In this document: positions 6,872 through 12,274 of the stretch, piece after piece | How the letters are laid out: each line of letters opens with the position of its first letter | Position numbering within the stretch: the first letter of the stretch is position 1 | Assembly (NCBI GenBank): GCA_019415985.1 | Contig: DXYE01000077.1 | Span: 1 to 12,274, forward strand | DNA: 12,274 bases | Direction: 5' to 3' | DNA from: Clostridiales bacterium | GTDB taxonomy: Bacteria; Bacillota; Clostridia; Oscillospirales; CAG-272 | Notes under the pieces: generated by a model | The model's database searches: none | What the model saw: the letters and a program-made list of their open reading frames with translations, nothing else | Told to the model about the DNA's origin: nothing | Made by a program: the position numbers and the translations under genes

Positions 6872-7095
6872 GGTTTTTCTCCCTCCTGTTTTTGATTTTC
6901 GTTGTTCCATTCCTCGATAACGCCATAAATGTCATCCACATAAAACATCCCGGTGTAAGGATTGTAGACGGCGCTGCACAGCTTGTTGCCGAACACAGCC
7001 CGGCAATGGTTGTTGTCCTCAAAGCGGACAATGAGCGCTTCATGTTCGCTGCCGAGAGAATGAATCATCGCTATCGCTTTATAGGGCTTCAGCAT
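6868..7095 (-). CDS. 75-aa hypothetical protein
   Basis: A longer frame opens at TTG 7119, but AGGAG (7104-7108) stands 8 nt before ATG 7095, so I choose that start (MLKPYKAIAMIHSLGSEHEA). The protein is a small alpha/beta or all-beta candidate: 'EALIVRFEDNNHCRAVFGNK' is followed by LCSAVYNPYTGMFYVDDIYG, then an acidic, Asn/Gln/Lys-rich tail. No membrane segment or known motif is seen. The gene follows the helicase stop (7131) by 35 nt, and its own stop overlaps the ATG of the next small frame. It looks like one of the small conserved proteins of clostridial mobile elements, but I cannot name a family. Confidence 0.7.
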   Translation of the reverse strand: MLKPYKAIAMIHSLGSEHEALIVRFEDNNHCRAVFGNKLCSAVYNPYTGMFYVDDIYGVIEEWNNENQKQEGEKP

Positions 7096-7130
7096 GGACA
7101 GGGCTCCTTTCAAAATCAAAAGCCCACGGT

Positions 7131-10100
7131 TTACGAGGCGAGTAGGTCAAAAATGCTGAGCTGACCTGTGTCGTTCGTCTTACCGACGGGTTTCTCGATT
7201 TGGTTATTATGAAATTTGGCAAATGCAATCAGGACGGCATTCGGCTGATTGGACGCGGTCGTTTTTTCTTCCTGCGGCGCTGGCGGCATAGGGATCACCT
7301 GTTGCACCGGGTCCTCTTTCTTCTGGCGGTTTCCAAGAATCGCCATCTTGCGGAAGGATGCCGACAGATCATCGACATTATCCTGCAGGCCGGACACCAG
7401 TTCTCTGGCGAGCTGCGTTGTCATGTCTTCGCAGTCACTCATTGCCGCAAGCCCCTCTTCCGAGATATTGCCCTCGATCACCGTAGCGGCGCTTAGTTTC
7501 GACGCCATCAGCCGCAACGCCCGCTGCTGCATGGTGCCGTGGTAATAGAACATATACACCTCCACTTTGGGTGCTGTTTGATTGATCCGCCAGCTTCTTC
7601 GGGATGCTTGCCGGAAGATATACAAGTTGAATGCGATGTTGTAGAAGATGAGTGTGGTAAAGGCATTGAGGTCCAAGCCGGTCTCAACTAAGGCTGGATT
7701 GACGATCAGCACCTTTGTGTCCTCTTGGATGCATTTATCCACCCATGCCTCGCGCTTAACGGTCGGAACCTTTTGGTCAAGAATGGCTGTGCGGATTCCT
7801 TTCTCCGTAAGCAGCCTGTGAAGCTTGGTCTGGGTATCCAGCCGCGTCCAGGCGGTGTAGATGATTACCCGTTCTCCTGCGGCGATTTTCCGTTGTACCA
7901 GTTTCAGCACTTCGTTGTCTTTTGGCTGTGCTGCCATAGCGTCGCTGGTATCCTGCGGTATGATAAGCGGTTCTTCCTCCTCTCTGCCTTTAGACAACGG
8001 GTTATACACCGGTTCATGCCCGTAGGGTTGATCCGGGTAAGCGGACAACAGATTTAGGTATATGGCCATAATCCGACTGCCGATTTCCGGGTATGTTCTG
8101 CTGATCCGCTTAAATTCCTTTTCCAGCCGGTCGTATTCCTTGCTGACATTCTCTTCCATCCAGCACTTTACGGGAATTTCCTCGTAATCCGGCAGTTCCT
8201 TTCCCATATCGTTTAGTGACAGGAATACAGCATTTTCCAGCAGGAATCGGGAATAGACGATCGGGGAAATGCCGGGAAGGTATTTCTCGCGTATCTTGCG
8301 CCGGGTGGCTTTGGACGCAGCGTTGTATTCCGAAAGATCCACTTCATACACGTCTTCGACCACGCCGTACTGTTCGCAGAAGCTGCGGGAATTTTTGTAA
8401 TCCTGGCCGTCCAGCAGCATCAGATGAGATTTCAGCCGGAACAGCAGAAAGAAAATGCCTTTGGCATAGCCGTTGACTAAGGTGGCGGTCATGCCGATCA
8501 CCTTATCGGCGATCCCGGCCAGCTCTGCCATAGACTGGCCCTGGGCGCTCTCGCCGGAATACTGGTGCAGCTCATCTACAATCAGCGCGTCAATACGCCG
8601 TACCTTCCGCTTGATGTAAGTGGACAGCGGATAGCGGTCGTATGCGCCCCGAGCAGGATATACACCGTTTGGATTGCGGCACACTTCCTCGATTTTGGCA
8701 AGATGTTCCTTGTTTTTACAGCCAATCAGCGCCTCGGCTGCAAACCACCGGTGAACATACCCGTATCCGCCGATCCGCACCCATTCGTTGCGCTTTGGGG
8801 AAAGATCGTCGGGATTGAGCATTTCCCACAACGGTTCGTCACAGAACTGGCATTTGTGATTTTTGCTGTTTTCGTTCCGGAAAAAGCCTGCGTTGGCATT
8901 GATCCGGTAGGAAGATGTGCCGTCAAAAACGCTCATCTCCTGCACCGTGCCGCACCTCGGACAAACAAAGCCCTTTTTCAGCCGGTTCCAGGAAACCGCC
9001 GGCTTGTTCATATAGCCGTTGCGGGCGGTCTCTTTGGAAAGCACACAGTATACCGTCCGGTTTTCTTGCTGATACAGTCTGTGAAGCCGGTCGATATCGG
9101 TGATGCTTTGAATGTGCTGCGCAAAACAGCCGGGGATGGTTTCATGCAGCTCCCGCACCCACTTCCCGGCAAGATGCGAAGGACAGATCACGACGTTGAA
9201 CGCCTTGTGATTTGTCCGCCGTTTGGGATTGCTGTGCTGATAGGCATATAAAGCGGCGCTGCCGATCTTGGTCTTGCCGCTTCCGCATTCCGCCACAAGC
9301 AGGGCCAGCTTGCTTTTTTCCAACTGCCGGCGCAGCGCCTCGGCTGCCCCGAGCTGGGCGTCAAAAAGCGCGTAGCCTGCATGTTCCATCACATACTGGT
9401 TAACCTCCCGCAGCTTATCCGAAATCGGTTCCTCCGCCGGGTTATATATCGGCGGGAAACACCGCTTGATCCGGTCTGCAATTTTTGTCCCGAAGTTCTG
9501 GAGATACTGGGTAAAGGAATGGATGTCGGAAAAAAGGAATTTTGCCGCAGAATCTGAACCCGGGATAGAAATTTGTCCGCTTTTCAACCCGTCCTCCAGC
9601 ACGACGGCGATTTCACTTTCCTCCTCAGATACGCACATATGCCATCCGTCGAATTTCCGGCCGATACAGCATACCCGCAGCGGTGTCAACAGCTCCCGAC
9701 TTTGCAGTTCTGAAATAAAGTAGTCCTTGAATTCCGGGATCAGTGGGACAGCCAGCTTGCGGTCCAGTTCAGAAAAGAGCTCGTCATTGTCCTTGCAGAA
9801 GAAATACAGGTTGCGTTTCAGTTTGACAGTTTCCTTATCGCTCCTTTCCTCTTCATCGTCTCCGATGCTCAGGGATTGCAGCGGGTCGTCCCGCAGATAG
9901 TGCATCGCTTCCGCATAAATACCGTCATGCGAAATTTTACGATCGTAGTTGTGCTTTCCTTTGGAATTCACGCAGATTGTCTCTCTCGCACCCGTCAGTT
10001 CCAGTTCGCAACCGCCGAGTATTGCGTCGCTCATAGCTTGTACCATCTCCGGATATCCGCCCAGACGGATGGCTACAAGTGAATGTTCCTTGTCGTATAT

Positions 10101-10181
10101 CACCATATCGGAATAGTTTGTCAAGCCGAGCTTTTCTTTTTCGCTTTTACAGGATACACGAATGAGGGGTAGGGGTATCAC
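7131..10181 (-). CDS. Large SF2/SNF2-like DEAH-type helicase with zinc-knuckle insertion and clamp-binding-like C-terminus
   Basis: 1016 residues, first gene of the leftward operon. Superfamily 2 motifs: I, AECGSGKTKIG (298-308); Ia-like, 'VICPSHLAGKW' (331-341); II, DALIVDELHQ (531-540); III, GMTATLVNG (563-571); IV-like, 'RVIIYTAWTR' (771-780); V, 'NPALVETGLDLN' (828-839); VI, 'FRQASRRSWRINQ' (856-868). Between motifs Ia and II an insertion carries CPRC (407-410) and CQFC (444-447), a probable zinc ribbon. The N-terminal ~280 residues match nothing I know. The last residues, 'GQLSIFDLLAS', resemble the beta-clamp-binding pentapeptide. The best start is GTG 10181. It probably uses ATP to translocate on or remodel DNA for element replication or repair; true strand-separating activity is not established. 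Its neighbours, a clamp and SSB, support a replication-fork role. Confidence 0.88.
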   Translation of the reverse strand: MIPLPLIRVSCKSEKEKLGLTNYSDMVIYDKEHSLVAIRLGGYPEMVQAMSDAILGGCELELTGARETICVNSKGKHNYDRKISHDGIYAEAMHYLRDDPLQSLSIGDDEEERSDKETVKLKRNLYFFCKDNDELFSELDRKLAVPLIPEFKDYFISELQSRELLTPLRVCCIGRKFDGWHMCVSEEESEIAVVLEDGLKSGQISIPGSDSAAKFLFSDIHSFTQYLQNFGTKIADRIKRCFPPIYNPAEEPISDKLREVNQYVMEHAGYALFDAQLGAAEALRRQLEKSKLALLVAECGSGKTKIGSAALYAYQHSNPKRRTNHKAFNVVICPSHLAGKWVRELHETIPGCFAQHIQSITDIDRLHRLYQQENRTVYCVLSKETARNGYMNKPAVSWNRLKKGFVCPRCGTVQEMSVFDGTSSYRINANAGFFRNENSKNHKCQFCDEPLWEMLNPDDLSPKRNEWVRIGGYGYVHRWFAAEALIGCKNKEHLAKIEEVCRNPNGVYPARGAYDRYPLSTYIKRKVRRIDALIVDELHQYSGESAQGQSMAELAGIADKVIGMTATLVNGYAKGIFFLLFRLKSHLMLLDGQDYKNSRSFCEQYGVVEDVYEVDLSEYNAASKATRRKIREKYLPGISPIVYSRFLLENAVFLSLNDMGKELPDYEEIPVKCWMEENVSKEYDRLEKEFKRISRTYPEIGSRIMAIYLNLLSAYPDQPYGHEPVYNPLSKGREEEEPLIIPQDTSDAMAAQPKDNEVLKLVQRKIAAGERVIIYTAWTRLDTQTKLHRLLTEKGIRTAILDQKVPTVKREAWVDKCIQEDTKVLIVNPALVETGLDLNAFTTLIFYNIAFNLYIFRQASRRSWRINQTAPKVEVYMFYYHGTMQQRALRLMASKLSAATVIEGNISEEGLAAMSDCEDMTTQLARELVSGLQDNVDDLSASFRKMAILGNRQKKEDPVQQVIPMPPAPQEEKTTASNQPNAVLIAFAKFHNNQIEKPVGKTNDTGQLSIFDLLAS

Positions 10182-10200
10182 GATTTACATCAGTCCTTCC
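10179..10200 (-). promoter_or_regulatory. Ribosome site with in-frame ATG-TAA start-stop ahead of the helicase GTG
   Basis: On the minus strand GGAAGG (10195-10200) is followed after 4 nt by ATG (10188-10190), immediately by TAA (10185-10187), ATC, and then GTG (10179-10181), all in one frame. The GTG is 13 nt from the ribosome site, longer than ideal, while the ATG is a little close. The helicase is therefore assigned GTG, but a minimal ATG-stop unit overlapping the initiation region may lower or regulate translation. Confidence 0.5.
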
Positions 10201-10215
10201 TTGATTTTGAATATA

Positions 10216-10269
10216 CAAACAAAGACCGCACAGATTCCTGATTGGAAATCATGGTGCGGCCTTTGTTTG
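10216..10269. repeat. 16-bp imperfect palindrome with long loop upstream of the helicase
   Basis: CAAACAAAGACCGCAC (10216-10231) pairs with GTGCGGCCTTTGTTTG (10254-10269) with one mismatch. The 22-nt loop can itself fold (GATTCC against GGAAATC with a bulge), so the transcript would carry a long rod. On the minus strand the GC core is followed by a U-rich stretch (TCTTTGTTTGTATATT), so it could be a second, weak terminator, an RNA-binding element or a protein-binding palindrome. The minus-strand loop contains an ATG that opens a 20-codon frame ending at TGA 10190-10192, overlapping the ATG-TAA unit; significance uncertain. Confidence 0.75.
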
Positions 10270-10296
10270 CACGCTGGGATTCGTTGCTGAATAAAT

Positions 10297-10331
10297 AAAA
10301 AAGCCGGAATTATCTTATAAAGATAATTCCG
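10297..10331 (-). terminator. Intrinsic terminator in the leader of the helicase operon
   Basis: Perfect 12-bp stem, CGGAATTATCTT (10305-10316) and AAGATAATTCCG (10320-10331), with a 3-nt loop. On the minus strand it is followed by GC and then six T (10302 to 10297) and more T-rich sequence, the classical rho-independent form. It has no matching T run on the plus strand. It lies between the strong leftward promoter and the helicase gene, so it must be bypassed for operon expression or else ends a separate small RNA. Confidence 0.9.
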
Positions 10332-10387
10332 ACCATATATCTCGTACCAAAGTCCCCAAATGAGGACAATTACTCGAACCTAAGAAC
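10297..10387 (-). ncRNA. Candidate ~90-nt leader or small RNA, unassigned family
   Basis: Bounded by a predicted start near 10387 (6-7 nt after the -10 box) and by the terminator U tract. Inside is a 6-bp stem-loop, GTCCTCATTTGGGGAC on the minus strand (10352-10367, ATTT loop), flanked by near-identical 8-mers GGTTCGAG (10373-10380) and GGTACGAG (10341-10348). I see no match to a riboswitch or T-box that I know, and no obvious antiterminator pairing with the terminator arms. An 8-codon frame MVGIIFIR (ATG 10338) runs into the terminator stem but has no good ribosome site. It may be an attenuator leader or a free small RNA such as an antisense or copy-control RNA. Confidence 0.55.
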
Positions 10388-10393
10388 AATTTT

Positions 10394-10422
10394 ACTATAC
10401 CATATTTTGTGTTTCTTGTCAA
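10394..10422 (-). promoter_or_regulatory. Strong sigma-A promoter for the leftward operon
   Basis: On the minus strand TTGACA (10417-10422), a 17-nt spacer and TATAGT (10394-10399), with TG one base before the -10 box (TGGTATAGT), giving consensus -35, ideal spacing and an extended -10. The predicted transcription start is near 10387. It drives the leader and, if the terminator is passed, the helicase-to-175-aa operon. Confidence 0.88.
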
Positions 10423-10452
10423 GAGGATAACGATATATGGAGTGTTGAGAAA

Positions 10453-10480
10453 TTGAGAAGTTAATAATGAGCGATATAGA
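10453..10480 (+). promoter_or_regulatory. Possible promoter of the Ku-ligase pair
   Basis: TTGAGA (10453-10458), a 16-nt spacer and TATAGA (10475-10480), about 95 nt before the Ku start codon. It is a moderate match only. A second TTGAGA at 10445-10450 and AT-rich sequence around 10547-10557 are weaker alternatives. I saw no clear forespore sigma-G-type site, which is known to control Ku and ligase in Bacillus. Confidence 0.35.
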
Positions 10481-10580
10481 ACAAAAGGATTCTGTAATAT
10501 GCTGAATGAGGAGGGAAGTTCAGTCATTAAACCGCTGTAAATGGGTACACTATATAAAAGGGAAACGAGGTGTTGTATCA

Positions 10581-11345
10581 ATGGCGGTATCGCATAGAGG
10601 CGCTATCTCCTTTGGGATGGTCTATATCCCGGTTGGCCTTTACACTGCGACGCAGGATAATGATATTCATTTTAATCAACTCTGCAAGGAGGACGGCAGC
10701 CGTGTCAAATATAAAAAAATATGTGCCGGCTGCGGAAAAGAAGTCGGGCCGAGCGACATTGTGAAGGGCTTCGAATACGAACCGAACAAATATGTTACGC
10801 TGACCGACGATGATTTTGAAAAAGCAAAATCTGAAAAGGATAAAAGCATTCATATCCTGCAATTTACCGACCTGCAGGATATCCGCCCGATTTATTTTGA
10901 TAAAACCTATCATGTAATCCCCGAACAGGGTGGAGACAAGGCATTTGAACTGCTGAGGCGTGCAATGAAGGATGAAAATAAAATCGCAGTAGCCAAAACT
11001 GTTATGGGAACAAGGGAAAAGCTATTGGCGCTCATCCCCACTGACCAAGGAATCCTCGCGGAGACATTGCTATTTGCGGATGAAGTTAAGAACGCTCCAA
11101 AGGAAGTGGCACAGTCGGAGATCAGCGACGCTGAACTACAAATGGCCAAAACGCTTATCAGAACAATGGTGAAAGTTTTCGAACCCGAACGGTACAAAGA
11201 CGAATATAGAGAAAGGTTGTGGCAGGTCATTCAGGCCAAGATTCAAGGGAAAGAGATTGTCGCACCGAAGGAAACGATTGTCAACGTCGTCGATCTGATG
11301 GAAGCGCTCAAGCAGAGCCTTGCACAAGCGGGCGTCGCGACATGA
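10581..11345 (+). CDS. ku: Ku homodimer, end-joining DNA-end-binding protein
   Basis: 254 residues from ATG 10581, which has GAGGTG (10567-10572) 8 nt upstream. The frame is open further upstream to ATG 10506, but the family starts with MAVSHRGAISFGMVYIPVGL, so the later start is right. Typical bacterial Ku features: the beta-barrel segment 'FNQLCKEDGSRVKYKKICAG' with CAGC (48-51), 'DIVKGFEYEPNKYVTLTDDD', 'RPIYFDKTYHVIPEQGGDKA' (102-121), and a C-terminal part ending 'NVVDLMEALKQSLAQAGVAT'. Bacterial Ku forms a ring that threads onto double-strand breaks and recruits LigD. The ligase gene follows with a 4-nt ATGA overlap, so the two are one translationally coupled unit. Orientation is opposite to the clamp/SSB operon. 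The length is slightly short compared with many Ku proteins but complete. Confidence 0.96.
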   Translation: MAVSHRGAISFGMVYIPVGLYTATQDNDIHFNQLCKEDGSRVKYKKICAGCGKEVGPSDIVKGFEYEPNKYVTLTDDDFEKAKSEKDKSIHILQFTDLQDIRPIYFDKTYHVIPEQGGDKAFELLRRAMKDENKIAVAKTVMGTREKLLALIPTDQGILAETLLFADEVKNAPKEVAQSEISDAELQMAKTLIRTMVKVFEPERYKDEYRERLWQVIQAKIQGKEIVAPKETIVNVVDLMEALKQSLAQAGVAT

Positions 11346-12274
11346 GCGATCTTTTTGCGGACAAAAATATACGGCCGATGCTCATTGGTGCGGAGGGTGA
11401 AGCCTTTGATTCATCGGAATATCTATATGAGCTAAAATTGGATGGGGAGCGCTGCGTCGCATATCTTGATCCCGTATTAGGGACTGAGCTGCGGAACAAA
11501 CGGAATCTGAAAATTCTTCCGAAGGTACCGGAGCTGTCTGAAATCCACAAACAGATATGCTGCCGCTGTATTCTGGATGGTGAGCTGGCGGTTATCAGAG
11601 CTGGGAAACCGGATTTTTATGAAATACAGCGGAGAAGCCTGATGAGCAATCCGCTGAAAATTGAGCTTGCGGCAATGCGGTTTCCCGCCTGCTTTACCGC
11701 TTTTGACCTCCTCTATTATGAGGACCATTCGGTTACAGACCTGCCTCTGACTGAACGTAAGGCGCTGCTGCAAAAGGCGGTCATAGAAGAATCCGCCCGC
11801 TTTGCGGTATCGAGGGTGGTGGAGAACAACGGCGTCGCTTTTTTTCAGCTTGCTAAGACAGAAAATTTGGAGGGTATCGTAGCAAAACGGAAGGACAGCC
11901 GCTACTATTTCGAAAAACGCACGAAGGACTGGATTAAGTGCAAGAACCTCAAGGACACGGACTACGTCGTCTGCGGTTATCTTCCGAAGGAAAACGGTAT
12001 GACAAGCATCCTGCTCGGACAGTATGTACGCGGAGCACTGACATACAAGGGACATGTGACACTTGGCGTTGGCGGTGAGAGCTTCCACAGAATACGGAAG
12101 CTGCCGAGGCTCGATATACCGCCGTTTGCGCCTCCGAACGGAAACGAGAATACGGTATGGGTGGTTCCGACGCTTTGCTGTACAGTCAAATATATGGAAA
12201 AGAACGAATCCGGAAAACTTAGGCAGCCTGTATTCAAGGGCTTGCGGGAGGATAAGCTGCCAGAGGAATGTGTG
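11342..12274 (+). CDS. ligD: ATP-dependent DNA ligase, LigD ligase-domain type (3' end outside window)
   Basis: The frame opens at ATG 11342, overlapping the Ku stop, and stays open for all 311 codons to the window end. Motif I is KLDGER with the adenylated lysine at K32. Then follow 'RCILDGELAV' (75-84), 'CFTAFDLLYY' (117-126), motif IV EGIVAKR (177-183) and motif V 'DWIKCKN' (196-202). The OB-fold part begins 'DYVVCGYLPKENGMTSILLG', and near the end 'RQPVFKGLREDK' is typical of LigD ligases. It seals the breaks held by Ku, using ATP. The N-terminus begins directly with the ligase domain, so no polymerase/primase or phosphoesterase domain is fused upstream; these may be separate genes beyond the window. 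By family comparison only a few residues are likely missing at the C-terminus. Confidence 0.94.
   Translation, partial: MSDLFADKNIRPMLIGAEGEAFDSSEYLYELKLDGERCVAYLDPVLGTELRNKRNLKILPKVPELSEIHKQICCRCILDGELAVIRAGKPDFYEIQRRSLMSNPLKIELAAMRFPACFTAFDLLYYEDHSVTDLPLTERKALLQKAVIEESARFAVSRVVENNGVAFFQLAKTENLEGIVAKRKDSRYYFEKRTKDWIKCKNLKDTDYVVCGYLPKENGMTSILLGQYVRGALTYKGHVTLGVGGESFHRIRKLPRLDIPPFAPPNGNENTVWVVPTLCCTVKYMEKNESGKLRQPVFKGLREDKLPEECV

Larger units (their letters stand above)
10182..10580. other. 399-base divergent regulatory region between helicase operon and Ku-ligase pair
   Basis: No convincing protein gene lies here. In leftward order it contains a strong promoter (10394-10422), a roughly 90-nt leader ending in an intrinsic terminator (10297-10331), an imperfect palindrome (10216-10269) and the helicase ribosome site. 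On the plus strand, 10453-10480 is a weaker promoter candidate for Ku. Short frames such as MSDIEQKDSVIC (from ATG 10468) and MLNEEGSSVIKPL (from 10499) exist before Ku but lack support. Confidence 0.7.

Noticed and set aside
6872..7043. Minus-strand 93-codon frame starting at 7043
   Set aside because: Its first part is an out-of-frame shadow of the 75-aa gene. Only its tail (6762-6845) looks real, as the displaced end of the tiny frameshifted gene.
10373..10380. GGTTCGAG on the minus strand as a tRNA T-arm
   Set aside because: No acceptor, D or anticodon arm can be built around it; it is better seen as one of two near-identical 8-mers in the leader RNA.
10506..10580. Upstream extension of Ku to ATG 10506
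   Set aside because: The GAGGTG ribosome site and the conserved MAVSHRGAISFG start place initiation at 10581; the extra 25 residues are not Ku-like.
10315..10581. Minus-strand 88-codon frame across the regulatory region
   Set aside because: It runs through the strong promoter, the leader and the terminator stem, has no ribosome site, and gives no family-like sequence.
1..12274. CRISPR array, insertion sequence ends, rRNA or tRNA genes
   Set aside because: No regularly spaced repeats, transposase, terminal inverted repeats with a transposase, or structural RNA gene signatures were seen.

Overview
This window looks like part of an integrative or conjugative element, or a similar mobile element, of a Gram-positive Clostridia-type bacterium (Firmicutes, plausibly a gut commensal). 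The evidence is strong AGGAGG-type ribosome binding sites on nearly every gene, a consensus sigma-A promoter, roughly balanced base composition, and the gene content: an element-type SSB, a second DnaN-like clamp, a large SF2/SNF2-like helicase and several small orphan proteins packed in one operon. No relaxase, integrase, att site or transfer gene is visible, so the mobile nature is inferred.

Layout. Bases 1-356 hold the 3' end of a rightward DUF4143-type ATPase gene. A perfect, bidirectional stem-loop terminator (494-536) separates it from a long leftward operon running from about 10.4 kb down to 558. In transcription order the operon encodes: a 1016-aa helicase-like ATPase; a 75-aa orphan; a tiny reading frame that appears to be interrupted by a 1-nt deletion; a 145-aa orphan with a cysteine cluster; a DnaN-like sliding clamp; a 94-aa element-associated orphan; a MoxR/RavA-type AAA+ ATPase; a small zinc-ribbon gene, also apparently broken by a 1-nt deletion; an SSB; a ViaA/CoxE-like VWA protein; and a 175-aa orphan of more AT-rich composition. 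Spacing is short or overlapping almost everywhere.

The 399-base region 10182-10580 is regulatory. It holds a near-perfect leftward promoter (TTGACA, 17 nt, TATAGT with an upstream TG), a roughly 90-nt leader closed by a perfect intrinsic terminator, a second large imperfect palindrome just before the helicase, and a weaker rightward promoter candidate. Rightward from 10581 lies a non-homologous end-joining pair, Ku followed by an ATP-dependent (LigD-type) DNA ligase. The two overlap by ATGA, and the ligase runs off the window end.

How it may work together (inference). The clamp, SSB and helicase look like an element-borne DNA replication or repair toolkit. The helicase ends in a QLSIF peptide close to the bacterial clamp-binding consensus QL(S/D)LF, suggesting that it binds the clamp encoded in its own operon. 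The MoxR-VWA pair resembles RavA-ViaA and would be a chaperone-like remodelling module. The divergent Ku-ligase pair would add double-strand-break end joining. The terminator in the leader means either that the operon is attenuated or that the promoter makes a separate small RNA.
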